Source: an uncultured Prevotella sp. (GTDB taxonomy: Bacteria > Bacteroidota > Bacteroidia > Bacteroidales > Bacteroidaceae). From it: 64,000 bases of DNA. Under the pieces are notes generated by a model. It was not told where the DNA came from, made no database searches, and saw nothing but the letters and a program-made list of their open reading frames with translations. Positions 8,047-17,099 of this stretch are shown here, in pieces. Location of the stretch: positions 10,956 to 74,955 of the forward strand of contig USHV01000011.1 of the NCBI GenBank assembly GCA_900554695.1. The letters are read 5' to 3'. Position numbers and translations under genes: made by a program. The first letter of the stretch is position 1. Every line of letters begins with the position of its first letter.

Positions 8047-8871
8047 TTACTCGTCAGCCTTCTTTGTTTTGCGTACTGCGCGCTTACGTTTCGGTTTGTC
8101 ATCCACCTCGCCTGTGACGTTCTTAACGCCGGCCAGCTCCGGATCAATCATGATACGTCCGCAATACTCGCACACGATAATCTTCTTGTGCATCTTGATG
8201 TCGAGCTGTCTCTGTGGCGGAATCTTGTTGAAGCAACCGCCACAAGCGTCACGCTGCACATATACAATACCCAGTCCGTTGCGTGCGTTCTTGCGTATGC
8301 GCTTGAAACTTGAGAGCAGGCGCGGTTCAATCTTAGTCTCCAGATCTTTTGCCTTAGCCTTGAGTTTCTCCTCTTCGTCGCGTGTTTCCTGCATTATCTC
8401 GTCCAGCTCACCCTTCTTGTCCTCCAGAGCGTTCTGGCGATCCTCTATCAGCAGTTTGGTCTGCTCAAGATCTTTGTTCTTCTCATCCACCTTCATAAGA
8501 GCTTCCTTTATCTTCTTGTTGCAAAGCTCTATCTCAAGGCTTTGGAATTCTATCTCCTTTGTCAGCGTGTCATACTCACGGTTGTTCTTCACGTCGTCAA
8601 GCTGTGTCTTGTAACGCTCCACGCTTGCCTCAGCCTCTTTTATCTCAGCCTTCTTCTGCGATACGGCTGACTGGAACTCCTGTATCTCGTCCTCTATTTT
8701 CTTAACACGAATCTTGAGACCCTCAATCTCATCCTCAAGGTCCTGAACTTCCAAAGGCAGTTCACCACGCAGCGCACGCTTCTCGTCTATTGCCGACAAT
8801 GTTGTCTGAAGCTGATAAAGAGTTCTCAGTTTCTCTTCCACTGATAAATCTGTTGGATCTTTCTTTGCCAT
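8047..8871 (-). CDS. Coiled-coil zinc-ribbon protein (CT398/C4-type family)
   Basis: A 274-residue protein: a long coiled coil (about 15-190, heptad-rich LEDEIEGLKIRVKKIEDEIQEFQSAVSQKKAEI and EIELCNKKIKEALMKVDEKNKDLEQTK) followed by a C4 zinc ribbon (CGGCFNKIPPQRQLD...VCEYCGRI) and a basic tail PKRKRAVRKTKK. The family is broadly conserved in bacteria and often sits next to nif3, as here, with only 2 bp between them. The function is not established; nucleic-acid or flagellar/secretion roles have been suggested for relatives. ATG at 8871 (MAKKDPTDLS) was preferred over upstream codons overlapping the nif3 gene. Confidence 0.85.
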   Translation of the reverse strand: MAKKDPTDLSVEEKLRTLYQLQTTLSAIDEKRALRGELPLEVQDLEDEIEGLKIRVKKIEDEIQEFQSAVSQKKAEIKEAEASVERYKTQLDDVKNNREYDTLTKEIEFQSLEIELCNKKIKEALMKVDEKNKDLEQTKLLIEDRQNALEDKKGELDEIMQETRDEEEKLKAKAKDLETKIEPRLLSSFKRIRKNARNGLGIVYVQRDACGGCFNKIPPQRQLDIKMHKKIIVCEYCGRIMIDPELAGVKNVTGEVDDKPKRKRAVRKTKKADE

Positions 8872-8873
8872 AA

Positions 8874-9659
8874 TTATAAATAGATTATTGGATTGGTGTT
8901 CGTCTGAGCCATCACAACCGGCACACCCGGACACTCATCCTCGATTATTGTTTTGAATATTTCCTTCGTATATTGCTCACTCTGATAGTGTCCTATCACG
9001 CATATCTGTATCTGCTGCTCGCGTCCGAAATATACATGATAGTGCATCTCACCCGTAACAAAAGCGTCGGCACCCGCCTTCACGGCATCGTCGAGCAGAA
9101 AGTCTCCTGCTCCGCCACATATTGCCACGCGGCGCACAGGGCGTTTCAGCAACTCGTTGCACATAGCGCAATCCACACCGAACTGCTTCTTCACACCGGC
9201 AACAAACTCCGCTGCATCCATTGGCTGACTGAATTCGCCTATCACTCCGCCTCCGGCCTCTATGCCGTCAACAGTCTTGCGTGCGAAAAAATCCACATTT
9301 GTGAGTCCCATTTTCTCTGCAATCTTAAAGTTCACACCGCCACGCGCATTGTCCATGTTTGTATGCATCGACACCACAGCCACGCGGTTTTCTATCGCCT
9401 TCACCACCGTGCGCTGCACGCTGTCGGCATCCGAAATAGTCTTCAGCCCATGAAACAGCAGCGGATGATGAGACACAACCAGATTGCATCCCTTGCTCAC
9501 AGCCTCATCTATGATTGCTTCGTTCACGTCAAGGCACAATAAAGCCCCTGAGACTTCCACCTCCGTCAATCCTGTTTGCAGGCCGGCATTGTCCCATCCT
9601 TCCTGCAAAGGCAGAGGCGCGAAACGTTCAAGGGCGGTCATCACTTCCTTTATTTTCAC
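8874..9659 (-). CDS. Nif3-like dinuclear metal centre hexameric protein
   Basis: A 261-residue member of the Nif3/YbgI/YqfO family (often annotated GTP cyclohydrolase I type 2 homologue). Metal-binding signatures are visible: VVSHHPLLFHG, MHTNMDNARGGVN, GGAGDFLLDDAVKAGADAFVTGEMHYH and VIGHYQSEQYTKEI. It is the short form without the inserted CutA-like domain present in some homologues. Function is not well settled. It is the first gene of a pair with the zinc-ribbon gene, with a 2-bp gap, which points to cotranscription and possibly a joint role. Confidence 0.9.
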   Translation of the reverse strand: MKIKEVMTALERFAPLPLQEGWDNAGLQTGLTEVEVSGALLCLDVNEAIIDEAVSKGCNLVVSHHPLLFHGLKTISDADSVQRTVVKAIENRVAVVSMHTNMDNARGGVNFKIAEKMGLTNVDFFARKTVDGIEAGGGVIGEFSQPMDAAEFVAGVKKQFGVDCAMCNELLKRPVRRVAICGGAGDFLLDDAVKAGADAFVTGEMHYHVYFGREQQIQICVIGHYQSEQYTKEIFKTIIEDECPGVPVVMAQTNTNPIIYL

Positions 9660-9760
9660 GCTTTTACAGCTATGTTATGTTTATAATATGCTGCAAAATT
9701 AATAAAATAATTATACATATTCCATTTGCCGACATACTTTTTGCATTATTTTAACCCAAA

Positions 9761-9837
9761 TGCCTGCCGGAATGGCCACCGGCAGGCAGTGAGTATGTCA
9801 ACTCCACATACAGTATGGCCTGTGTCAGTCCATACTG
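9761..9837. other. Two further hairpins downstream of phoU
   Basis: TGCCTGCCGG (9761-9770) pairs with CCGGCAGGCA (9779-9788), and CAGTATGG (9811-9818) pairs with CCATACTG (9830-9837). Together with the hairpin at 9851-9881 they make three consecutive structures behind the pst operon. Neither of these two has a clear U tail. Confidence 0.5.
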
Positions 9838-9850
9838 CTCCATACAAAAA

Positions 9851-9881
9851 CTTGGTTGCCGGAAATATCCGTGCAACCAAG
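9851..9881 (-). terminator. Terminator of the pst-phoU operon
   Basis: On the minus strand a 9-bp stem (CTTGGTTGC / GCAACCAAG, 13-nt loop) is followed by TTTTTG. It lies about 85 bp after the phoU stop at 9964. Confidence 0.7.
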
Positions 9882-9963
9882 AAAAACAATTGAAATATAT
9901 GACAATTTATATACAGGACAACTGTTTATTTACAATAATCATGTATATGTCCGGACATATATA

Positions 9964-10686
9964 CTATATGTCTTTACCCTCACCATGCAATTTATGCATG
10001 AGTATCTTGTCTTTGCTAAGCTTGTCAGTGGTGTGCTTCAATACCGCAGCGTTAACATAAAAAATCACTTCTTCCGCAAGATTTGTTATATGATCGCCGA
10101 CACGTTCCAAACGCAGTATCACGCCTTTGAAATCAAGACAGAACGCCAGCTTGTCGTTATTCTCACGAACATATTGTGTGAGAACATCCGTTGATTCTGA
10201 GTTTATCTCGTCCAACACATTATCTTTCTCAAACAAGCTGTAAGCTATCGTAATGTCCCGGTTCTCGAATGCCGACTTTGACATTCTGAGCATATCGAGA
10301 ACACAGTCTGCCATCTCTTTTATCCTCGTCTTGTCCAACAGATTATCATCCAGATATTCCTCATCATGCTTTATTATGAATCTTGCTATATTCTCCGCCA
10401 AGTCACCTATACGTTCCAGATCGGTGATAATCTTCTGCATGGCTATCGTAAAACGCAAATCGACGGCTACCGGATTAAAACGGGCCATGAAATCTTCTAT
10501 GTCGCAGTCAAGCTTTATCTCACATGCGTTTACTCTCTTTTCTCTTATCAATACTTCCCAAGCCTTATCCTTATCGTCAGTGAAAAAAGCGTCACATACA
10601 TTCTTCATCTGGTCAAAAGCCAGTTCCCACATTTCAAGAACCTCATTATTGATTTTCTGAAGTTCCTCTTCTACAAATTTCACCAT
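9964..10686 (-). CDS. phoU: Phosphate transport regulator PhoU
   Basis: A 240-residue all-helical protein with two PhoU repeats (about 10-105 and 115-220). Metal-binding-type E/DxxxD motifs are seen in ITDLERIGDLAENIARFI and ILRLERVGDHITNLAEEVIFY, the hallmark of PhoU. PhoU links the Pst transporter to the PhoR sensor and represses the phosphate regulon when phosphate is plentiful; it also limits Pst activity. It is the last gene of pstC-pstA-pstB-phoU, 24 bp behind pstB, and is followed by a terminator. Slightly unusual tail VNAAVLKHTTDKLSKDKILMHKLHGEGKDI. Confidence 0.95.
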   Translation of the reverse strand: MVKFVEEELQKINNEVLEMWELAFDQMKNVCDAFFTDDKDKAWEVLIREKRVNACEIKLDCDIEDFMARFNPVAVDLRFTIAMQKIITDLERIGDLAENIARFIIKHDEEYLDDNLLDKTRIKEMADCVLDMLRMSKSAFENRDITIAYSLFEKDNVLDEINSESTDVLTQYVRENNDKLAFCLDFKGVILRLERVGDHITNLAEEVIFYVNAAVLKHTTDKLSKDKILMHKLHGEGKDI

Positions 10687-10710
10687 AATTATATATAATA
10701 TTTAATTGTT

Positions 10711-11463
10711 TTAACCGAAACGTCCGGTTATGTAGTTTTGCGTCTCTTCCTTTGACGGATTTGTAAACATCTTTGAAGTTGAGTCATATTCAATCAGTGA
10801 GCCCAGGTAAAAAAAGGCGGTTTTGTCGCTCACTCGTGTTGCCTGCTGCATGTTATGAGTGACGATAACGATGGTATAATCTTTTTTTATCTCATGTATC
10901 AGTTCCTCGATCTTTGCGGTTGATATCGGATCGAGGGCCGAGGCAGGCTCGTCCATGAGCAACACCGAAGGAGAATTGGCCATAGCCCTTGCGATGCAAA
11001 GCCTTTGCTGCTGGCCACCGGAAAGGGCATAAGCCGATTTTTTCAGCTTATCCTTCACCTCATCCCACAAAGCGGCTCCTCTCAACGACTGCTCCACCCT
11101 TTCTGATATGAACCGCTCGTCCTTGACACCATTCACTCTTAATCCGTATGCGACATTCTCATATATGCTTTTCGGAAAAGGATTTGGACGTTGAAAAACC
11201 ATGCCGACATTCTTTCTCAATATGTCCACATTTATATCTTTTCCGTAAATATCTTTTCCGTCTATTTCAATATTACCTTCCAGGCGACTGCCGGGAACGA
11301 GATCGTTCATGCGGTTGAAAAGTCTGAGGAACGTTGATTTTCCACATCCGGAAGGCCCGATAAAGGCCACAACCTCGTTGCTCCCGATACTCATGCTTAT
11401 ATTTTTGAGCGCATGAAACTGTCCGTAATAGAAATTGACATTTTTTGCTTCAATCTTAGTCAT
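10711..11463 (-). CDS. pstB: Phosphate ABC transporter ATP-binding protein PstB
   Basis: A 250-residue ABC ATPase that powers phosphate import through PstC/PstA. Walker A GPSGCGKSTFLR, Q-loop VGMVFQRPNPFPKSIYENVAYG (the PstB-specific PNPFP string), signature LSGGQQQRLCIARA, Walker B VLLMDEPASALDP and the switch His VIVTHNMQQA are all intact. The C-terminus ETQNYITGRFG is the standard PstB end. ATG at 11463 (MTKIEAKNVNFYYG) is the likely start; an ATG two codons upstream at 11469 is also possible. Confidence 0.96.
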   Translation of the reverse strand: MTKIEAKNVNFYYGQFHALKNISMSIGSNEVVAFIGPSGCGKSTFLRLFNRMNDLVPGSRLEGNIEIDGKDIYGKDINVDILRKNVGMVFQRPNPFPKSIYENVAYGLRVNGVKDERFISERVEQSLRGAALWDEVKDKLKKSAYALSGGQQQRLCIARAMANSPSVLLMDEPASALDPISTAKIEELIHEIKKDYTIVIVTHNMQQATRVSDKTAFFYLGSLIEYDSTSKMFTNPSKEETQNYITGRFG

Positions 11464-11507
11464 AATCATTTATTCTTGTTTTACCGATTCTGTTTTTCTC
11501 ACAAACA

Positions 11508-12395
11508 TCAGTTGGTCTTAAGTTTATTCTGAAAATAGTTTCTCATTGCGTTTGCCAGTATATTTATCAGGAAAATAATGACAACCAGTATAAGTGCCGT
11601 ACCGTATGCTATGGGAATCTGCTTTTCCATGTCTGTACCGCTTGTTGCCAGTACATAAAGATGATATGGCAATGCCATGCACTGGTCGAATATGCTATCC
11701 GGAAGTTGCGGAAGATAGTATGCCGCACATGTGAATAGAATAGGAGCAGTCTCGCCCGAGACACGTCCAAGAGCCAATATCAGTCCTGTGATGATATTTG
11801 GCATAGCCATTGGCAATATTACTTTTCTGATAGTCTGAAGCTTGGTCGCTCCCAACGCAAGACTTCCTTCCCTGTAACTGTCGGGAATTGCCTTAAGAGC
11901 CTCTTCAGTTGTTCTTATGACAAGAGGAAGAGCCAACAGTCCCAACGTCAGCGACCCGGCGACAATGCTGTCGCCGAATCCTAAATAATTTACGAACAAA
12001 GACATTCCGAACAGTCCGAAAACAATAGAGGGGATTCCGGAAAGATTGTTTGTCATCATACGTATAAACTTTATTATCTTGCCGTTGCTGGCATATTCAT
12101 GCATATATATTCCGCTCATTATACCAAACGGAAATGCAAAGACAGCACTGCCCGCCATAAGATAAAAAGTTCCCACTATTGCCGGAAATATACCTCCGCC
12201 CTTCATTCCGTCGGTCGGATATGTTGTAAGAAAATCCCAATTGATAACCTTGACTCCTTTTATGATAATAAAGGCAAGAATTATGAACAATACTGTCACG
12301 ATAAGACCACTGAGAAGTCGGAATATGAAAAAAGCCGCATTCTCCGCAATCATTTTCCGCTTACAATTACTCATATAGTTTATTTTACTTTCCAT
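11508..12395 (-). CDS. pstA: Phosphate ABC transporter permease PstA
   Basis: A 295-residue inner-membrane permease. Six membrane segments are apparent, and the EAA loop LPLVIRTTEEALKAIPDSYREGSLALGATKLQTIRKVILPMAMPNIITG contacts PstB. The start of the mature core NWDFLTTYPTDGMKGGGIFPAIVGTFYLM is typical of PstA. It forms the phosphate channel with PstC. The gap to pstC is 15 bp and to pstB 44 bp, consistent with one transcript. Confidence 0.95.
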   Translation of the reverse strand: MESKINYMSNCKRKMIAENAAFFIFRLLSGLIVTVLFIILAFIIIKGVKVINWDFLTTYPTDGMKGGGIFPAIVGTFYLMAGSAVFAFPFGIMSGIYMHEYASNGKIIKFIRMMTNNLSGIPSIVFGLFGMSLFVNYLGFGDSIVAGSLTLGLLALPLVIRTTEEALKAIPDSYREGSLALGATKLQTIRKVILPMAMPNIITGLILALGRVSGETAPILFTCAAYYLPQLPDSIFDQCMALPYHLYVLATSGTDMEKQIPIAYGTALILVVIIFLINILANAMRNYFQNKLKTN

Positions 12396-12410
12396 AAGAC
12401 GTTTCTTTCT

Positions 12411-13595
12411 TTATTTATTTCTTGACGATATATATTCGACACTTGTATTTATTATTAATGTAATGAAGAACAGAACGACACCCAACAGGAACAGAGACTG
12501 ATAATGTGGGCCTCCGGCCGGAGCCTCTCCCAGCTCAGCCGCAATGGTAGCCGGTATGGTTCTCAGCGGATCGGTTATAGAAAGAGGTATTACCGCAGCA
12601 TTGCCGGTAACCATAAGAACCGCCATCGTTTCTCCGAACGCACGGCCGATACCCAACACTATCGCGGATGTTATTCCGGATATAGAATATGGCATCACCA
12701 CCTTATATATTGTCTGCCATCTCGACGCACCCAAAGCAAGGCTTGCTTCTCTCATCGAACGGGGACAGTTCTGCATAGCGTCCTGACTTACTGTTATAAC
12801 AGTAGGTAAAGCCATTATGGCCAGCACAATGGCTCCTGCAAGTCCGCTCTCTCCCACAGGCAATCCAAAGACGTTCTGCAGTACAGGGACGATAACCGTC
12901 AGTCCGAAAAAGCCGTAGACAACAGACGGTATACCATTTAGAAGTTCTATTATAGGACGCAATATCCTACACATTCTTTCTGAAGCGATCTCTGACATAT
13001 ATATGGAGACAGACAAGCCGAAAGGCAAAGCGAATATGATGGCAAACACTGTGACCCATATTGTTCCTAAAATAAGAGGGACAAAACCGAACTGCGGTGC
13101 AGGAGTCGCCGTAGGGAACCATTCTTTGCCTCCTATCACCTCGCTTACAGAAATCTCATGCTCATCCAACATTCTGCCATTTTCCAACTTTGCCGCATAG
13201 CTTTCCGGAATAAAGGCAATAATACCGATATCCGCCTTTATAAGCGAATCCAGACAAGCCCCCGCATTCTCATAATTTTCGCCCAACTGTTCTTTAGTGA
13301 ACAGATTCTGCATGTCGTCAAATCTTACTAATCTTATCTTTCCCTCTTTTCCTCCGACATCTTTCCATTCTGTTATGTCCTCATCAAATATCTCCTTTAT
13401 CTCTCTGGCGTTCAGCTCGTCAACGGGATTTGATTTATTGACAACCAACGAGTAACCTTCCTCTATTGTCTTTGAAGAGAAAAGCCCTAACCCCTCTGAA
13501 AACAGAAACACCACAATAAGCAAAATAACAATACTTGTCAGGAATCCGCTGCATGTTATTATCCCGGCAGCTATTCTTTCTACAAATTTCCTCAT
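12411..13595 (-). CDS. pstC: Phosphate ABC transporter permease PstC with an inserted PstS-like segment
   Basis: A 394-residue permease, longer than the usual 310-320 residues. After the first membrane helix (GIITCSGFLTSIVILLIVVFLF) there is a ~130-residue extracytoplasmic insert (about 35-170). Its text YSLVVNKSNPVDELNAREIKEIFDEDITEWKDVGG matches the phosphate-binding-protein signature. The standard permease core follows, including LPTVITVSQDAMQNCPRSMREASLALGASRWQTIYKVVMPYSISGI (EAA loop). The insert may tether or mimic the binding protein at the channel mouth. First gene of the pst operon, divergent from pstS. Confidence 0.93.
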   Translation of the reverse strand: MRKFVERIAAGIITCSGFLTSIVILLIVVFLFSEGLGLFSSKTIEEGYSLVVNKSNPVDELNAREIKEIFDEDITEWKDVGGKEGKIRLVRFDDMQNLFTKEQLGENYENAGACLDSLIKADIGIIAFIPESYAAKLENGRMLDEHEISVSEVIGGKEWFPTATPAPQFGFVPLILGTIWVTVFAIIFALPFGLSVSIYMSEIASERMCRILRPIIELLNGIPSVVYGFFGLTVIVPVLQNVFGLPVGESGLAGAIVLAIMALPTVITVSQDAMQNCPRSMREASLALGASRWQTIYKVVMPYSISGITSAIVLGIGRAFGETMAVLMVTGNAAVIPLSITDPLRTIPATIAAELGEAPAGGPHYQSLFLLGVVLFFITLIINTSVEYISSRNK

Positions 13596-13645
13596 TTTTT
13601 CTTTATCAATAGTTCCGGTGTAAAATTATATCTTACGTATCACGA

Positions 13646-13709
13646 ACATATGACAGAATTGTTACAATACGGTTTCCAGCCGTAACTTTTCATAATGTCT
13701 GTCACATGT
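13646..13709. promoter_or_regulatory. Possible Pho-box half-sites in the pstC-pstS divergent region
   Basis: ACATATGACAG (13646-13656) and CTGTCACATGT (13699-13709) are near-perfect mirror images, so each divergent gene has a CTGTCAYATGT element facing it. CTGTCAT is the half-site of the enterobacterial PhoB box. Second half-sites at the usual 11-bp spacing are weak, so assignment to a PhoB-like regulator is inference. Confidence 0.45.
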
Positions 13710-13788
13710 AATACAATTGTATTATGATTGTAATATGACTAAAAAGATTATGCCGTTACTTAGCAGTCGAAATAACAAAACAGATATT

Positions 13789-14625
13789 ATGAAATTGCAT
13801 AGACTATCTCTTATCATTTTTACATTGTTACTTGCAGTCATAGCCAAAGGACAAAAAATCAAAGGCAGCGATACATTGCTGCCTGTATCGCAGGAAGCCG
13901 CTGAATGCTATATGAACCAATTCAAGAACTCAAGTATCACCGTAACCGGCGGAGGAACCGGAGTTGGCATATCTTCACTTTTGGACGGAACAACAGACAT
14001 TGCCATGGCGTCACGTTCCATAAAATTCAATGAAAGAATAAAATTCAGTCATGGCAAGAAAAAAATAAAAGAAGCTGTCGTAGCTTACGATGCGTTAGCC
14101 GTGATTGTAAACCCTTCCAATCCCGTAACCCACCTGACAAGATCACAGCTTGAAGCCATATTCCGCGGTAAACTGACAAACTGGAAACAGGTGAAAGACC
14201 ATGTTACAGGAAAATACGGGCCTGATCTTAAGATTATCGTTTATTCACGTGAGACATCATCTGGAACATATGAGTTTTTCAAGACAAGTGTCCTGAAAGA
14301 GAAAAACTATATGGCCGGTGTCCTGTCAATGCCTGCTACCGGTGCAATCATACAGTCTGTAAGCCAGACTAAAGGGGCGATAGGATATGTAGGTATGGCA
14401 TATATAAACAAAAATGTACGTGCAGTAAAAGTGTCATACGACAACAGGCATTTTGTGTACCCAAACATGCAGATGGGCAGAAAGCACGTATATCCTATCG
14501 TAAGAGAACTTTATTTCTATTATACAGAAGATAAAGAAAAGGTCGTAAAGCCATTCATCGATTATTTACAGTCTGACAAAGGACAAGATATTGTCATCAA
14601 AAGCGGATATATTCCTATAAGATAA
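13789..14625 (+). CDS. pstS: Phosphate-binding protein PstS
   Basis: A 278-residue periplasmic phosphate-binding protein. An N-terminal signal peptide (MKLHRLSLIIFTLLLAVIAKGQ) precedes the mature domain KIKGSDTLLPVSQEAAECYM. Phosphate ligand loops are visible: GSDT, GGGTGVGISSLLDGTTDIAMASR and SRETSSGTYEFF. The ATG at 13789 was chosen because it starts a proper signal peptide; the longer frame from 13717 adds a cluttered N-terminus. It delivers phosphate to PstCA and is transcribed divergently from the rest of the operon. Confidence 0.93.
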   Translation: MKLHRLSLIIFTLLLAVIAKGQKIKGSDTLLPVSQEAAECYMNQFKNSSITVTGGGTGVGISSLLDGTTDIAMASRSIKFNERIKFSHGKKKIKEAVVAYDALAVIVNPSNPVTHLTRSQLEAIFRGKLTNWKQVKDHVTGKYGPDLKIIVYSRETSSGTYEFFKTSVLKEKNYMAGVLSMPATGAIIQSVSQTKGAIGYVGMAYINKNVRAVKVSYDNRHFVYPNMQMGRKHVYPIVRELYFYYTEDKEKVVKPFIDYLQSDKGQDIVIKSGYIPIR

Positions 14626-14705
14626 ATACGGCTAATCCTATTCAATCTTCGTCAATCAGACTATAAATATTCAATCTGAAACAACTCCACACCTGACACA
14701 TAATA

Positions 14706-14745
14706 AAGAAATGCCTGTTTCATTTTATACTGACAGGCATTTCTT
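14706..14745. terminator. Bidirectional terminator between pstS and the GH3 gene
   Basis: A 13-bp perfect stem AAGAAATGCCTGT (14706-14718) / ACAGGCATTTCTT (14733-14745) sits between two converging genes and has T-rich flanks on both sides. Confidence 0.7.
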
Positions 14746-14775
14746 CTGATATAACAACATAAATGACATCCTGTA

Positions 14776-16938
14776 TTATTCTACCTTGACAGATATTTCT
14801 CTCAGATCCTCATCTGCAGAAGAATTACCTACTAATAATCTGTATGTCCCCGGAACAACACACATAGTATTTGTTTCGTCATTCCAAAGTTCAAATGTAT
14901 TGCGTGGCAGAGAGATGCGCACATCAACCGTTTTTCCTGCCTTCACCTTAACACGTTTGAATCCGCGAAGTGTCTTCCGCGGCCCCGCAGTATCCTTAGG
15001 GTTGCGCACATACACCTGCACCACCTCGTCGCCGTCACGCTCACCTGTGTTCTTCACTTTCACGGTCAGCGTTCCGTTCTTATACTTCGGCTTGCCTATC
15101 TCGAATGTTGTGTAGCTGAGTCCGTAACCGAACGGATACAACGGTTTGCCGGTGAAATATCTATAAGTGCGATTCTTCATGTGATAGTCCTCATAATCAG
15201 GCAGTTGCGACGTACTTGCATAGAACGTGACAGGCAATTTTCCACCCGGATTGTAGTCACCGAACAGTACGTCGGCAACAGCTGTTCCGGCCTGCTCGCC
15301 TCCATACCACGCCTGCAATATGGCGTTTGTGTTGCCTTGTTCAGCCGTCAGAGCCACCGCACTTCCCGAACAGTTTACGAACACCACCTTCTTGCCGGCA
15401 TCCTTCAATGCCTTCACAAGTTCGCTCTGTGCAGCCGGAAGTTCTATCGTCAGACGGTCGCCGCCCTTGAATCCGGGCTCCTCCACCTGCAATTCCTCTC
15501 CTTCCAGACGTGGCGATATACCGCCAACAAATACCACGACATCGGCATCGCCCACCAGACCGGCCACGTTTCCGGCGTTCACCTTATCATTATTATGCAG
15601 ATATCCGCAACCATCTATGAGCCGTGCCGACGGTGCTTTTGCCTTTATTCCCTGCCAAATAGTGACCGTCGAAAGCGGGAATCCGTTATAATTTCCCCAC
15701 AACATTGTCGAATCGTTGGCGTTAGGACCGAGCACGGCTATCTTCATCCCGCTCTTTTTCAACGGCAGAATGCCGTCGTTGTTCAGCAGCGTCATAGTCT
15801 GTCGCGCCATGTCGGCGGCAAGCTGCCGGTGCTCCTTGCACGCCACGATGCTCATAGGCAGTCTGGTCCACTCCACAAGCGCGTCATCGTCAAAGTCTCC
15901 AAGTTCGAAACGGGCTTTCAACAGACGTTTCAACGAAGTGTCGATATTCTTTTCGCTCACCTTTCCCTGCTTCAAGGCCTCGCCCAACGAGCGGTAGTCG
16001 CTTCCACATTCAAGGTCGGTGCCCGTCACCAAAGCACGTGCACTGGCGTCGCTCTGGGTCTTAGAAAAACCATGTCCCCACGACTGCCAGAAGTCGCTCA
16101 CCGCTCCGCAGTCGCTCGTCACAAGTCCCTTAAATCCCCATTCTCCACGCAATATCTGCTGCAGATAGCGTGTGTTGCCACAGCACGGTTCGCCGTCAAT
16201 GCGCTGATAGGCGCACATCACTTCCTTCACTCCGCCGTCAACCACAAGCGACTTGAACGCCGGCAGATAGGTCTCCCACAGGTCGCGCGCCGGCAGATCC
16301 TCCACATTGAAACGGTGGCGGCTCCATTCCGGACCGCTGTGCACGGCAAAATGCTTTGCACAAGCCAGCAGTTTCATATACTTGTGCTTCGGTTTGCTGC
16401 CGTCCGGAGCATAGTCGTCGCCCTGCAGTCCGCGCACCACGGCCAGTCCCATGCGCGACGTCAGATAAGGATCTTCGCCGTATGTCTCCTGCCCGCGTCC
16501 CCAACGCGGATCGCGGAATATGTTTATATTTGGTGTCCAGAACGACAGTCCGCGATACTGTTCCATCGTGTTCGTGCGCTTGGCCTCGGCATTCTTGGCG
16601 CGCGCCTCGTCGCTCGTCGCACAGAAAACCTTATATACCAGTTCGTCGTTCCACGACGCAGCCATGCCTATTGTCACCGGAAACACCGTGGCCGTACCGT
16701 TGCGCGCCACTCCGTGCAACGCCTCGTTCCACCACTCGAACTGCGGTATTCCGAGCCTCGGTATGGCCGGCGAATTGTTCATCATAAGCGATATTTTCTC
16801 CTCCACCGTGAGGCGTGAGCACAGGTCTTCGGCACGTTCTTCAGGCGTGAGGTTCGCATTCTGATAAGGAAGAAGCTGCGCGCACACCGACATCGGCATG
16901 GCTACAAAAAGCAAAGCTATCAGTTTTTTCGTTTGCAT
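14776..16938 (-). CDS. Glycoside hydrolase family 3 protein, probable beta-xylosidase/beta-glucosidase
   Basis: A 720-residue secreted GH3 enzyme. Signal peptide MQTKKLIALLFVAMPMSVCAQ; catalytic (beta/alpha)8 domain with the substrate stretch WWNEALHGVARNGTATVFP, CAKHFAVHSGPEWSRHRF and nucleophile Asp in GLVTSDCGAVSDFW (the SDCGA form typical of the xylosidase branch); alpha/beta sandwich domain with the acid/base region GGISPRLEGEELQVEEPGF; and a C-terminal fibronectin-III-like domain from about 620. It likely removes terminal xylose or glucose from plant oligosaccharides in the periplasm. ATG at 16938 gives the signal peptide. No SusCD partner lies nearby. Confidence 0.9.
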   Translation of the reverse strand: MQTKKLIALLFVAMPMSVCAQLLPYQNANLTPEERAEDLCSRLTVEEKISLMMNNSPAIPRLGIPQFEWWNEALHGVARNGTATVFPVTIGMAASWNDELVYKVFCATSDEARAKNAEAKRTNTMEQYRGLSFWTPNINIFRDPRWGRGQETYGEDPYLTSRMGLAVVRGLQGDDYAPDGSKPKHKYMKLLACAKHFAVHSGPEWSRHRFNVEDLPARDLWETYLPAFKSLVVDGGVKEVMCAYQRIDGEPCCGNTRYLQQILRGEWGFKGLVTSDCGAVSDFWQSWGHGFSKTQSDASARALVTGTDLECGSDYRSLGEALKQGKVSEKNIDTSLKRLLKARFELGDFDDDALVEWTRLPMSIVACKEHRQLAADMARQTMTLLNNDGILPLKKSGMKIAVLGPNANDSTMLWGNYNGFPLSTVTIWQGIKAKAPSARLIDGCGYLHNNDKVNAGNVAGLVGDADVVVFVGGISPRLEGEELQVEEPGFKGGDRLTIELPAAQSELVKALKDAGKKVVFVNCSGSAVALTAEQGNTNAILQAWYGGEQAGTAVADVLFGDYNPGGKLPVTFYASTSQLPDYEDYHMKNRTYRYFTGKPLYPFGYGLSYTTFEIGKPKYKNGTLTVKVKNTGERDGDEVVQVYVRNPKDTAGPRKTLRGFKRVKVKAGKTVDVRISLPRNTFELWNDETNTMCVVPGTYRLLVGNSSADEDLREISVKVE

Positions 16939-17004
16939 GACGGGTATTGTTTTAATAAGAGTTAGTGTAATATACAAGTGCTAAGATAATAAAAAAAACA
17001 ATAA

Positions 17005-17052
17005 CACGGAATAAAAACACCCATCAATCGTGGTTTATGTTTTTATTCCGTG
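17005..17052 (-). terminator. Terminator of the NUC1 endonuclease gene
   Basis: On the minus strand a 15-bp perfect stem (CACGGAATAAAAACA / TGTTTTTATTCCGTG, 18-nt loop) is followed by a T-rich run TTATTGTTTTTTTT. It separates the endonuclease from the GH3 gene. Confidence 0.8.
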
Positions 17053-17099
17053 CTATATATAATGCACGATAGGAATATGCTATACAACGCACTCCCCTT

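Noticed and set aside
15181..16818. 545-residue plus-strand frame
   Set aside because: Antisense to the GH3 gene; the product has no recognisable domain and the opposite strand is a clear enzyme.
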